In this document: positions 1 to 9,052 of the stretch, one piece after another
Layout: each line of letters starts with the position of its first letter
How positions within the stretch are numbered: the first letter of the stretch is position 1
Assembly: GCA_963705635.1 (NCBI GenBank)
Contig: CAVPKH010000002.1
Span: 4,260-68,259 of the forward strand
Origin: VRUE01 sp963705635
GTDB lineage: Bacteria > Actinomycetota > Thermoleophilia > Solirubrobacterales > 70-9
Length of the DNA: 64,000 nt
Direction of reading: 5' to 3'
Made by a program: the position numbers and the translations under genes
Notes under the pieces: model-generated
The model's input: only the letters and a program-made list of their open reading frames with translations
Told to the model about the DNA's origin: nothing
Databases searched by the model: none

Positions 1-38
1 GCGTCCGCCGAAGGACGCGAGGCCATACTCTCCCGCCC

Positions 39-1184
39 GTGGATTTCGAGCTTTCCGACGAGCAGAAGCTGCTGCGGGACACGGTGCGTGAGTTTGCGCT
101 GGCGGAGGTGAAGCCCGTCGCGGAGGAGCTGGACCGGACGAAGACTTTCCCCTACGAGATCGTCGAGAAGCTCGGGGGCCTGGGACTGATGGGGATTCCC
201 TTCCCCCAGGAGTACGGCGGTGGTGGTGCGGACACCCTCTCTTACGTGCTTGCGGTTGAAGAGCTGGCTCGGATCGATTCCTCGGTCTGCATCACGATGG
301 CTGCGCACACCTCGCTGGGGACGATGCCGATCTATCTCTGGGGCAGCGACGAGCAGAAAAGCGAGTGGCTGCCGCGGCTCTGCAGCGGCGAAAGGCTCGC
401 TTCGTTCGGGCTGACCGAGCCGGAGGCCGGATCCGATGCGGGCAACGTGCGGACGGCAGCGAAGCTCGAGGACGGCGAATGGGTCGTCAACGGAGCGAAG
501 CAGTTCATCACCAATTCCGGCACGGACATCTCCGGCTGCGTCTCGATCACGGCGGTGACCGGCGAGGCGAACGGGCGCAAGGAGATCTCGAACTTGATCG
601 TGCCCAACGGGACGCCCGGCTACGAGGCGGGTGAGCCGTATCGCAAGATGGGCTGGAACGCCTCGGATACGCGGCCGCTCTCGTTCGAGGATTGCCGGCT
701 GCCGGAGGGAAACCTGCTCGGGCGCCGCGGTGAAGGCTTCAAGAACTTCCTCCACATCCTCGATGGTGGCCGGATTGGGGTCGCCGCGATGGGCGTCGGC
801 CTCGCCCAGGGCGCCCTTGACGAGGCGATCTCCTACGCCAAGGAGCGCCAGGCGTTTGGGCAGGCGATCTCGAAGTTCCAGTCGATCCAGGCCAAGATCG
901 CCGATCTCTCGGCCCAGATCGAGGCGGCGCGCCTGCTCACCTGGCGGGCGGCGCTGGAGAAGGATGCCGGCAAGTCGTTCACCCTCACTGCCGCCCAGGC
1001 GAAGCTGATCACCGGCCGCCTCGCGGTAAGGGCAACCGAGGAGGCGGTGCAGATCCACGGCGGCTACGGCTTCATCGAGGAGTACCCGGTCTGCCGCTTC
1101 TACCGCGACGCCAAGATCCTCACCATCGGCGAGGGCACCGACGAGGTCCAGCAAATGGTCATAGCCCGCCAGCTCGGCTGCTGA
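39..1184 (+). CDS. acyl-CoA dehydrogenase
   Basis: Flavoprotein that oxidises an acyl-CoA at the alpha-beta bond and passes electrons to ETF; cytosolic, in fatty-acid or branched-chain amino-acid breakdown. Its 381 residues match the family length. FGLTEPEAGSD near residue 125 belongs to the FAD/substrate pocket, QIHGGYGFIEEYP at 338-350 is the family signature, and the predicted catalytic base is Glu365 in GEGTDEVQ. The GTG at 39 gives the usual MDFELSDEQ N-terminus. Too little upstream sequence is available to judge an operon. Chain-length preference cannot be read from sequence. It converges on the histidine kinase gene across a long palindrome. Confidence 0.93.
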   Translation: MDFELSDEQKLLRDTVREFALAEVKPVAEELDRTKTFPYEIVEKLGGLGLMGIPFPQEYGGGGADTLSYVLAVEELARIDSSVCITMAAHTSLGTMPIYLWGSDEQKSEWLPRLCSGERLASFGLTEPEAGSDAGNVRTAAKLEDGEWVVNGAKQFITNSGTDISGCVSITAVTGEANGRKEISNLIVPNGTPGYEAGEPYRKMGWNASDTRPLSFEDCRLPEGNLLGRRGEGFKNFLHILDGGRIGVAAMGVGLAQGALDEAISYAKERQAFGQAISKFQSIQAKIADLSAQIEAARLLTWRAALEKDAGKSFTLTAAQAKLITGRLAVRATEEAVQIHGGYGFIEEYPVCRFYRDAKILTIGEGTDEVQQMVIARQLGC

Positions 1185-1186
1185 CG

Positions 1187-1234
1187 CCGAGTGGTCAGTT
1201 GAGCCGCCCATGGGCGGCTCAACTGACCACTCGG
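1187..1234. terminator. perfect 48-bp palindrome between convergent genes
   Basis: The two 24-base halves are exact reverse complements, starting CCGAGTGGTCAG on the left. The palindrome starts three bases after the acyl-CoA dehydrogenase stop and ends just before the histidine kinase stop, so it most likely terminates transcription from both sides. There is no T-run on either flank, which is common for high-GC actinobacterial terminators. Confidence 0.75.
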
Positions 1235-1238
1235 TCGA

Positions 1239-2080
<842 letters not shown>

Positions 2081-2084
<4 letters not shown>

Positions 2085-2824
2085 GGCCGCAGCCTGTAGC
2101 CGACTCCCCAGACCGTCTCGATGAAGCGGGGCTCGGAGGGATCGTCGCCCAGCTTGGCGCGGAGGCGGCGGACGTGGACGGTGACGGTGCTGGTGTCGGT
2201 GTAGAAGGGGTATTCCCAGACCGCCTCCATCAGCTGCTCGCGCGAGAAGACCTGGCCGGGGTGCGCGGCGAGGTAGGCGAGCAGGTCGAACTCGCGCTGG
2301 GTCAACGAGAGCTCCTCGCCGTCGAGGGCGACAGTTCGCATCCCGGGATCGATCCGCAGCGGGCCGACCTCGATCGGAGGTGGCGCCTCATCCGCGGGCG
2401 GTGAGGCGCGGCGCAGCACGGCCTCGACCCGCGCCACCAGCTCGGCCGGGGAGAAGGGCTTGACCACGTAGTCGTCGGCGCCGCGGCGCAGGCCGACGAG
2501 GCGATCGGACTCCTCGCCCCGCGCCGTGAGCAGAACCACCGGGACCGGGCTGCCTGGACGCTCGTGCAACCTCCGCATCACCTCGATCCCATCGATTCCG
2601 GGCAGCATCACGTCGAGCACGATCAGGTCGGGCTGGCGCAGCTCAGCGAGCCGCAGGGCCTCGAGGCCGTCACCGGCTTGGAGCGTCTCGTAGCCCGCCC
2701 GCACCAGGTAGCGGGCAACGACCTCGACGATCGTCGGCTCGTCGTCGACGACGAGCACGGTGCCATGGGAGGATCCGTCCACGGAAGCGATTGTCCCGGT
2801 CGGGCTAGCCAAAGGTGAAGGCAT
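2081..2824 (-). CDS. OmpR/PhoB-family response regulator
   Basis: Receiver plus winged-helix DNA-binding protein paired with the downstream kinase. The receiver has the acidic pair in VLVVDDEP, phospho-acceptor Asp71 in LIVLDVMLPG and the conserved Lys in VVKPFSP. The C-terminal winged helix covers roughly residues 155-245. The start at 2824 overlaps dipZ by 20 bases; a GTG at 2782 (VDGSSHGTVLVVDDEP) would remove that overlap and give a more typical N-terminus. dipZ lies immediately upstream on the same strand, so a dipZ-regulator-kinase operon is likely and a redox or envelope-stress role is possible but unproven. Confidence 0.92.
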
Positions 2825-4559
2825 AGCCCATCACTCCAGCTTCAGGTTCCAGGGTCAGCAGGTGATCTTCGACCCGCGGCAGGTTGACCAGGTTGTAGAG
2901 GCGCTGCGCGGTGATCGTGACCGCGCCGTCGTGAACGTCCGAGCCGGCCGCGGCGCTCGAGATCGGATGGCCGTCGAGCAGGACCCGCATCGTGCGGCTG
3001 TGGCCGGGGGAGCCGAGCACCAGGTAGACGCGCCGGGCGCCGAAGCTGAGGTCGAGCGAGCCGCCCTCGGCCGTCGCCGAGTCGAGCGAGATCCGCCAAC
3101 GGCCGCGGTAGGCAAATTCGTTGGCGGGCAAGGTCGGTGGGGCGGTGAAGTCGTGGCTGCCGGGTGAGAGCGTCGGGTTGGTAAAGCGTTCAGCCCGAGC
3201 GGCCCCGAGGTAGGTCTCGGGGGTGGTGACGGTCGCCGAGGGCGCGACCGCGTGAACCCTGGTCTCCTCGCCCGGCACCTTCCGTCCCGCTTCGGCCAGG
3301 AGCTGACGGATGATCTGCTCCTTCTTGCCGTACTCACCCTCACCGAAGTGGGCGTAGCGGACGCGCCCCTGGGCGTCGATGAAGTACTCGGCCGGCCAGT
3401 ACTGGTTGCCGTAGGCGCTCCATGTCGCGAGCTCGTTGTCCTGGGCGACGGGATAGTGGATGCCGTTGCGCTCGATCGCTTCCTCGACGTTGCCGGCCTC
3501 CTTCTCGAAGGGGAACTCCGGCGAGTGGACGCCGACGATCGTCAGGCCGTCCTTGCCGTAGGTCCTGTCCCAGGCCGTCAGATAGGGCAGCGTGCGCAGG
3601 CAGTTGATGCAGCTGTAGGTCCAGAAGTCGACGAGGACGACGTGACCGCGCAGCGAGCGCAGGCTCAGCGGCCGGTCGCCCGGCGTGTTGAACCACCGCT
3701 GGTTGCCGACGAATTCCGGCGCCGTGCCGAGGACCGGCAGGTTCGAGCGACCGTTCGCAGCGGTTTCCGGCTCTGGCGCGCTTGCCGCCACGGCGCCGAC
3801 GCCATGGGCCGATTCGCCGCGAACGTCGGTCAGTGCCGCACGCGCCGAGGCGCTGCCCTCGAGGCCTTCGGTGGGATTGACCAGGAAGCTGGGGAGGGAG
3901 CTGGCGATGTTGTTCTGGAACTTGACGTCGTAGTTGCCCGCCATCGCCAGGGCGACCACGACCATCACCGCCCCCATCGCCACCTGCAGGCCAGCACCGC
4001 GGCGGGACAGCGGCGCGACCAGGCGACGCCCGCCCAGCATCAGGAAGTAGAGGACGACGGCCGAGCCGATCCCATAGCTGAGCGCCACCGCCAGCCGTCC
4101 ACCCGTGAACGGCTGCGAGGCGGAGACCGTGATCACGCCGGCCAGGATCGGGCCGGCGCAGGGGGCGTAGACGAGGCCGAGGCTGGCGCCGACCGCGGTT
4201 CCCGACCAGAAGCCATCGCCGCCACCGCCGGCAACGCCGGCACGCCCGGCGAACCGGCTCATCCAGGCCTCGACCCGGGCGGCCAGCGGCGGAATCATCA
4301 GCGTGACCCCGAAGGCGAGCAACACCCCGATCGCCAGCTTGCGCAACAGGTCGCCGGGCAGCCCCAGGGCGGAGATCACGTAGACCAGGGCAACGGTGGC
4401 GAAGGTGAACGAGACCGCCAGTCCGACGACGATCCCCAGCGGCCGGCGCCGCCCACCGGTCGCGCCCGCCGAGAGCGCGATCGGCAGCACCGGCAAGACG
4501 CAGGGCGAGAGCGCGGTCCCTGCGCCCGCGATGAAGCCGAACAGCATCAGCAGGACCAT
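2805..4559 (-). CDS. dipZ: DipZ-like CcdA-thioredoxin fusion protein
   Basis: Membrane thiol-disulfide protein that moves reducing power across the membrane to extracytoplasmic partners. Residues 1-210 form a CcdA/DsbD-like membrane domain with the paired cysteines Cys20 (LSPCVLP) and Cys134 (YAPCAGP). After a linker, a TlpA-like thioredoxin domain carries the active site CINC at Cys317 and Cys320. The last 160 residues form a beta-rich domain typical of DipZ. The 584-residue length fits DipZ of actinobacteria. The preceding AGGTGGAAAGG is a plausible ribosome binding site. It is the first gene of a probable operon with the two-component system. Confidence 0.9.
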   Translation of the reverse strand: MVLLMLFGFIAGAGTALSPCVLPVLPIALSAGATGGRRRPLGIVVGLAVSFTFATVALVYVISALGLPGDLLRKLAIGVLLAFGVTLMIPPLAARVEAWMSRFAGRAGVAGGGGDGFWSGTAVGASLGLVYAPCAGPILAGVITVSASQPFTGGRLAVALSYGIGSAVVLYFLMLGGRRLVAPLSRRGAGLQVAMGAVMVVVALAMAGNYDVKFQNNIASSLPSFLVNPTEGLEGSASARAALTDVRGESAHGVGAVAASAPEPETAANGRSNLPVLGTAPEFVGNQRWFNTPGDRPLSLRSLRGHVVLVDFWTYSCINCLRTLPYLTAWDRTYGKDGLTIVGVHSPEFPFEKEAGNVEEAIERNGIHYPVAQDNELATWSAYGNQYWPAEYFIDAQGRVRYAHFGEGEYGKKEQIIRQLLAEAGRKVPGEETRVHAVAPSATVTTPETYLGAARAERFTNPTLSPGSHDFTAPPTLPANEFAYRGRWRISLDSATAEGGSLDLSFGARRVYLVLGSPGHSRTMRVLLDGHPISSAAAGSDVHDGAVTITAQRLYNLVNLPRVEDHLLTLEPEAGVMGYAFTFG

Positions 4560-4819
4560 GCACGCAACCTTTCCACCTGATGATTACGAGGAGATAACGG
4601 CCGCCGGTTCAGTTTTCGCCAACTCGACAACCTGTCTGCAATGGGAGAAAGCCCAACTCAGTCAATTCAACTTCTTGAGCGTTAGGATTTTCAGAGCTTC
4701 GCCGATACCTGGGACTGGCGAAGCCGGGAACGATGGCCTGGGGCCCCCTCGACGACTGCCTACGACCGTGCCGCAGCCAGCGCCAACGCCAACGAGTCCG
4801 GCGCAGCCGACGTCGAGTT
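4560..4819. other. intergenic region, dipZ promoter side
   Basis: This 260-base stretch separates the dipZ start from the end of the PRC-barrel gene; both are on the minus strand. Part of it is less GC-rich than its surroundings, as expected of the dipZ promoter. I found no convincing gene, RNA or strong hairpin. Confidence 0.5.
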
Positions 4820-5224
4820 CTAGGCAGGCGAAGGCCGAGAGGTCACCGCGCCGGCGGGCCGTCCGAGCACCTCGGCGGCTCGCCCCACCCTCTCGCCAAT
4901 CCCGTAGTGGGCGCAGATCGTCAGCTCGTGCTCGCGCAGCAACGGGCGGGTTGGGTCGACGACCGGAGCGCTGCGGATCGCATCGGCCCCGTGCGCGGTC
5001 CAGACACGGCCACTCCCGGCCGCGCAGTCGCGCAGGGGAACCACCACCAGCGTGCCCCTGAAACGACCCTGCCTGACGATCAGCCAGGTGGGCTCGCCGC
5101 TCTCGGCGTCGACGAAGAGCCCCTGCACCGGACCGACCGCCCCTCCGCCAACGTCGTCGACCCCCTGGCCGATCCAGCCCCTCACCTCGCTCGGCGCAGG
5201 CCGCGCGGAGGGGGACTCAGTCAT
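4820..5224 (-). CDS. PRC-barrel-like domain protein
   Basis: Small soluble protein of 134 residues. The N-terminal half (VGPVQGLFVDAESGEPTWLI) has the beta pattern of a PRC barrel, a fold used for protein or RNA contacts in photosynthetic reaction centres and RimM. The C-terminal half, VHDPTRPLLREHEL-like, is not assignable. The ATG at 5224 overlaps the end of the MeaB gene by 8 bases, so the two are co-translated. No catalytic residues are recognised. A function linked to cobalamin enzymes is suggested only by position. Confidence 0.7.
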   Translation of the reverse strand: MTESPSARPAPSEVRGWIGQGVDDVGGGAVGPVQGLFVDAESGEPTWLIVRQGRFRGTLVVVPLRDCAAGSGRVWTAHGADAIRSAPVVDPTRPLLREHELTICAHYGIGERVGRAAEVLGRPAGAVTSRPSPA

Positions 5225-6179
5225 CAGCCTGCCTGCTGAGCAGCTCCGAGGCGGCGCTCGCCGGGTCGAGCTCGCGCCTGACGACCCGCTCCAGCAGCGC
5301 CGCCGTCTCGGGATCGTCGGCCGCGGTCGCCTCCATTCGCCGGCGCATCCGCGAGGCGGCGATCCCCAGCACCTCGTTGCGCAGGTTGCGGGCGCGGCGC
5401 TGCTCGAGCGTGCCCTCGGACTCGATGTGGACGCGGTGCTCCTTGATCGCCTCCGCCAGCTCGGCGACGCCCTCGCCACGGGCCGCCTCGGTGCGCAGGA
5501 TCGGCACCTTCCAGCCTTCGGGATCGTGCGAGAGCGCCAGCACCCCACGCACCTCGCGGATCATCGTGTCGGTCATCGGGTGGTCGGCCTTGTTGACGAC
5601 GATCACATCGGGGATCTCCATCACGCCGGCCTTGAGCGCCTGGATCGAGTCGCCCGAGCCGGGCATCAGGGCCAACACGATCGTGTCGGCGTGGTCGACG
5701 ATGTCGATCTCAGCCTGGCCGACGCCGACGGTCTCGATCAGCACGTCGTCCTTGCCGGCGGCGTCCATCGCCAGCGCCACCTGCAGCGCCGCCTCGGAGA
5801 GGCCGCCGAGCGCGCCGCGCGAGGCCATCGAGCGAATGAAGACGCCGGGGTCGAGGAAGTGATCGGAGAGGCGGATGCGATCGCCGAGCAGGGCGCCGTG
5901 GGTAAAGGGGCTGGAAGGGTCGATCGAGAGCACGGCAACCTGGCGCTCGGACTTGCGCAGCTCGGCCGTGAGGGCGCCGATCAGGGTGCTCTTGCCGACG
6001 CCGGGCGGCCCGGTGAAGCCGACGATCCGCGCCTTGCCGGTGCGCGGGTAGACCTCGCGCACCAGCTCCCAGCCAGCCGGGTCGTCGGACTCGATCAGCG
6101 TGATCGCCCGGGCCAGGGCGCGCTTGTCTCCAGCGATCAGCCGCTCGGCGAGCGGCGCTGTCTTGGCGATGTCGGTCAC
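5217..6179 (-). CDS. meaB: MeaB/ArgK-family G3E GTPase (methylmalonyl-CoA mutase chaperone)
   Basis: Cytosolic GTPase that gates cobalamin loading and protects an acyl-CoA mutase from inactivation. The Walker A GPPGVGKST is at residues 57-65; DPSSPFTHGALLGDRIR and ETVGVGQAE are family signatures, and NKAD gives guanine specificity. The 320-residue length is normal. No mutase gene lies in this window, so the partner is probably encoded elsewhere. It overlaps the PRC-barrel gene downstream. The gene starts divergently from the acyltransferase gene, with only 29 bases between the starts. Confidence 0.93.
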   Translation of the reverse strand: MTDIAKTAPLAERLIAGDKRALARAITLIESDDPAGWELVREVYPRTGKARIVGFTGPPGVGKSTLIGALTAELRKSERQVAVLSIDPSSPFTHGALLGDRIRLSDHFLDPGVFIRSMASRGALGGLSEAALQVALAMDAAGKDDVLIETVGVGQAEIDIVDHADTIVLALMPGSGDSIQALKAGVMEIPDVIVVNKADHPMTDTMIREVRGVLALSHDPEGWKVPILRTEAARGEGVAELAEAIKEHRVHIESEGTLEQRRARNLRNEVLGIAASRMRRRMEATAADDPETAALLERVVRRELDPASAASELLSRQADD

Positions 6180-6208
6180 GGCTCGGTGAGTCTAGAGTCC
6201 CCGCCGCC

Positions 6209-6868
6209 GTGATTCGCCTGATCCGCTTCTTCGCCCACAACGGGATGCTCAACCGGCAATACGGCCGGCTGCTGGGCCGCTACCTGCGGCGCCGCTTCCT
6301 CACCCAGGCGGGCCGGCGCTGGCACACCAATGGGCTGCTCTTCCTCGGGCGGGGGCTCGAACTGGAGATCGGCCGCAAGGGCACGATCGACTTCGGCCGC
6401 TTCGTCTGGATCGGCGACGGGACCAAGATCCGCTGCCACGAGGGGCGGGTCGAGATCGGCCAGAAGACGGTGATGGGACAGGAGTGCACGATCTCCGCCT
6501 ACCAGCGGGTGCGCATCGGCGAGCAGTGCGTGATCGCCGACCGGGCGATGTTCATCGACTTCGACCACGGCGTGGTCGAAGTCGAGCGGCCGATCCGGGT
6601 GCAGGGCATCTACAAGCGCGACGTCGTCGTCGGCTCGAACGTCTGGATCGGCTATGGCGCCTGCATCCTGCGCGGCGTCAGCGTCGGCGACAACGCGATC
6701 ATCGGCACCAACTCGGTCGTGACCAAGGACGTTCCGGCAAACGCGATCGTCGCCGGCATCCCGGCGCGGGTGATCAGGATGAGGGAGGCGCCGGAGCAGC
6801 TGCGCTGGCCCGACCCGGTCGAGCCCGACCCCGCGGCCTGGACGACCCTGCAGCCGCCCGGGGGCTAA
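6209..6868 (+). CDS. left-handed beta-helix acyltransferase (LbH family)
   Basis: Probable CoA-dependent O-acetyltransferase acting on a sugar or cell-surface glycan. Residues 55-195 contain hexapeptide repeats (IGDGTKI, IGQKTVM, IGEQCVI, VGSNVWIGYGACILRGVSVGD-type turns), ending with the NAIIGTNSVVTKDVPANAIVAGIPARV signature of maltose/galactoside-type acetyltransferases (quoted in part). FDHGVV supplies the likely catalytic His. The GTG start at 6209 follows the divergent meaB start closely. The acceptor is unknown; the glycan genes 1-5 kb downstream make a polysaccharide plausible. Confidence 0.85.
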   Translation: MIRLIRFFAHNGMLNRQYGRLLGRYLRRRFLTQAGRRWHTNGLLFLGRGLELEIGRKGTIDFGRFVWIGDGTKIRCHEGRVEIGQKTVMGQECTISAYQRVRIGEQCVIADRAMFIDFDHGVVEVERPIRVQGIYKRDVVVGSNVWIGYGACILRGVSVGDNAIIGTNSVVTKDVPANAIVAGIPARVIRMREAPEQLRWPDPVEPDPAAWTTLQPPGG

Positions 6869-6890
6869 GAGGGACCAGCGAAGCCCCGCA

Positions 6891-6928
6891 CGCCTCCGGC
6901 GGCAGCGGACGCCGCGCCACCGGAGGCG
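6891..6928. terminator. hairpin between convergent genes
   Basis: CGCCTCCGG at 6891-6899 pairs perfectly with CCGGAGGCG at 6920-6928. It lies between the acyltransferase stop and the stop of the small membrane protein on the other strand, so it can serve as a shared terminator. There is no T-run. Confidence 0.6.
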
Positions 6929-6929
6929 A

Positions 6930-7322
6930 CTACCTTCGCGCGCTGCGCAGAGCCCAGGAGAGGCCGGCGACGGCGAGGGCGTTCCCGCTGGCCCCTCCCA
7001 GGTGAACGAAGCGTGGCTTGCTGCGCAGGGTGCTCACGTGGTTCAGGCCCAGGACAACGGAGAGAACGCGCAGGCTGTGGGCGAGCGTGATCGCCGCCGG
7101 CTCATTCGGCTCGAGGATGGCGCGCAGAAGGGCAGAGGACAGGCCCACGTTCCAGAGCGCGATCTCGCGTTGCCAGCCCGCGGAATGTCGCCAAGTCGAA
7201 TGCCGGGCTGCCGTTTGGGATGCGAAGCCCTGCGCGAGGCCCGCACTTACGCTGAATGCCAGCCAGCCCAACAGGCCCGGCCGAATCCTGCGGAGGAGCT
7301 GATCGCGCTCACTCGGTTCCAT
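6930..7322 (-). CDS. small predicted membrane protein, unknown function
   Basis: I do not recognise this 130-residue protein. It has three or four hydrophobic stretches: GLLGWLAFSVSAGLA near the N-terminus, a central segment around LSSALLRAI, AITLAHSLRVLSVVLGL, and a C-terminal ALAVAGLSWAL. Basic residues flank the segments, as in inner-membrane proteins. The frame runs to a hairpin shared with the convergent acyltransferase gene, which supports it as real; the overlapping plus-strand frame has no comparable pattern. Confidence 0.55.
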   Translation of the reverse strand: MEPSERDQLLRRIRPGLLGWLAFSVSAGLAQGFASQTAARHSTWRHSAGWQREIALWNVGLSSALLRAILEPNEPAAITLAHSLRVLSVVLGLNHVSTLRSKPRFVHLGGASGNALAVAGLSWALRSARR

Positions 7323-7460
7323 CGCGAGGGTGATCTTACAAGCCTGAATCGTCCGCCAGCCCGGCGCGGGCCTCAGCGGCGCGGCGCTCGTTCGGCCTTC
7401 GCGCTCGGCCTGGCAAAGGGGGGACGGATCCGCCCGCGCCCGGGGGCGCGTCGCCGCGGA

Positions 7461-7493
7461 TGAAACTTACGCTCTGACAGCTGGTAGGTTTCA
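7461..7493. promoter_or_regulatory. inverted repeat, possible operator
   Basis: TGAAACTTAC (7461-7470) and GTAGGTTTCA (7484-7493) form 10-bp arms with one mismatch and a 13-base spacer. The repeat lies in the 249-base gap between the divergent small membrane protein gene and the XRE regulator, so it could be the operator of that regulator. This is inference from symmetry and position only. Confidence 0.45.
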
Positions 7494-7571
7494 CCGTGAG
7501 CGCTTCCGGCGGTGTGGCCTACGGCGGTGCAGCCACCTTTGCAACGGCTGCGAACCGACTCCTGAGGAACA

Positions 7572-7862
7572 ATGCCGCCCGTGGACATCGCCACCCGTTT
7601 CGGAGAAAACCTGAGCCGCTGTCGCAAGCGAGCCGACCTCTCCCAGGAGGAGCTCAGCGTCCGCGCCTCGCTTCACCGCACTGAGATCAGCCAGCTGGAG
7701 CGCGGCCTGCGGGTCGCCCGCGTCGACACCCTGATCAAGCTGGCGAGGTCGCTCGAAGTCTCCGCCGACGACCTGCTCGCCGGCATGGGCTGGGATCCGG
7801 GCGGCACCAAGATCGGCAAGTTCAAACCGGAGGACGCCGGCAAGAAGGCGCCGAGGGCTTAG
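7572..7862 (+). CDS. XRE-family helix-turn-helix regulator
   Basis: Small DNA-binding protein of 96 residues. Residues 8-62 form the Cro/CI-type five-helix domain: FGENLSRCRKRADLSQEELS, then HRTEISQLERGLR as the recognition region, then DTLIKLARSLEVSADDLL. The tail is short and basic, without a sensor domain. The ATG follows GAGGAAC, a good ribosome binding site 8 bases upstream. Its stop overlaps the convergent glycosyltransferase stop by a few bases. The target may be its own promoter, through the inverted repeat upstream. Confidence 0.88.
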   Translation: MPPVDIATRFGENLSRCRKRADLSQEELSVRASLHRTEISQLERGLRVARVDTLIKLARSLEVSADDLLAGMGWDPGGTKIGKFKPEDAGKKAPRA

Positions 7863-9052
7863 GCCGGACTGGTCTCGCCGACGAGATCGGCGTAGACGGC
7901 CGCGGTCCGCTCCGCCACGTCGCCCCAGTCGAAGCGGCGCAGGTGCTCGTAGGCTTCGGCGACGAGGCTGCGGCCGAGCTCGTCATCGGAGAGGACCCGA
8001 ATCGCGACCTCGGCCAGCGCTTCGGGATCGTGGGCGCGGAAGCGCAAGCCGGCCTCCTCGTGGGGGACGACCTCGCGCAGGCCGCCGGTGTCGGCGACGA
8101 TGCAGGGGCAGCCGGAGGCCATCGCCTCCAGCGCGACGAGGCCGAAGGGCTCGTAGATCGAGGGCACCACGGTCAGGTCGGCGATCCGGTAGAGCGAGTG
8201 CAGGACGTCGTCACCGATCCAGCCGAGAAAAGTGCCGTGCTCCATCAGGCCCAGCTCCTCGGCCTGCTTGTGCAGCTCGGCCTCGTGGGTGCCGGAGCCG
8301 GCGATCAGGAAGCGGGTCCCCGGCACCTCCTCGATCAGCCGCGGCATCGCCTCGAGGGCGAGCTGGAAGCCCTTCTCGTAGACGAGCCTGCCGATCAGCA
8401 GGACCAGCTTCTCGTCGGGATCGGCGAACTCGGAGCGCAGCCGGGTGAGCTCGTCGGGGTCCTGCGGCTGCAGGTCGTCGGGGTCGATGCCGTTGGGGAT
8501 CACCGATACGCGCCCCTCCTCGACCCCGAAGATGTCGACGATCTGCTCGCGCATGTAGTGGGAGCAGGCGATCACCCGGTCCGAGCGGTTGGTGATCCAG
8601 CGCTCGACCCCGTGGATGTAGGTCTGCGGGTGCTTGTCGACCCAGCCTTGGTGGCGCCCGTGCTCGGTGGCGTGGATCGTCGTCACCAGCGGCGCGCCGA
8701 AGCGCTTGGCGAGGTGGTCGCAGGCGTTGGCGACGAGCCAGTCGTGGCCATGGACGAGGTCGAAGCTGTAGCGGTCCCCCAGCTCGACCCCGGCGGCGAG
8801 CATGTCCGAGTTCATCCGCTCGACCCAGGCGACGAACTCGCCCAGGTCGGTGGGGCGCTTGGGCTCGCGGATGCGGTGGATGAAGACGCCCCCGCGCTGC
8901 TCCTCGGCCGGCGACTCCTCCCCGCCGCGGGTCAGCACGTGGACCTCGACGTCGCGCTCGACCAGCGCCTCGGAGAGCTTGCGCACGTGCCTGGCCAGCC
9001 CGCCCTCGATCAGCGGCGGGTACTCCCAGGAGAGAATGAGCACGCGAGTCAC
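7859..9052 (-). CDS. GT4 alpha-glucosyltransferase, Rv3032-like
   Basis: Retaining glycosyltransferase that probably extends an alpha-1,4-glucan from a nucleotide-sugar donor. The GT-B fold shows EYPPLIEGGLARHV at the acceptor-side N-terminus and the donor-binding EX7E motif in EPFGLVALE near residue 315. The 397-residue length is typical. It is last in a three-gene set with a GH57 branching enzyme and a methyltransferase, overlapping the GH57 gene by 4 bases. In mycobacteria the same set (Rv3030-3031-3032) makes methylglucose lipopolysaccharide. Glycogen synthesis is the alternative role. Confidence 0.88.
   Translation of the reverse strand: MTRVLILSWEYPPLIEGGLARHVRKLSEALVERDVEVHVLTRGGEESPAEEQRGGVFIHRIREPKRPTDLGEFVAWVERMNSDMLAAGVELGDRYSFDLVHGHDWLVANACDHLAKRFGAPLVTTIHATEHGRHQGWVDKHPQTYIHGVERWITNRSDRVIACSHYMREQIVDIFGVEEGRVSVIPNGIDPDDLQPQDPDELTRLRSEFADPDEKLVLLIGRLVYEKGFQLALEAMPRLIEEVPGTRFLIAGSGTHEAELHKQAEELGLMEHGTFLGWIGDDVLHSLYRIADLTVVPSIYEPFGLVALEAMASGCPCIVADTGGLREVVPHEEAGLRFRAHDPEALAEVAIRVLSDDELGRSLVAEAYEHLRRFDWGDVAERTAAVYADLVGETSPA

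Noticed and set aside
7002..7463. Plus-strand frame of about 150 codons across the small membrane protein gene
   Set aside because: Composition is Arg/Ala/Gly-rich without hydrophobic or motif pattern, while the minus-strand frame has a regular membrane-protein pattern and ends at a shared hairpin.
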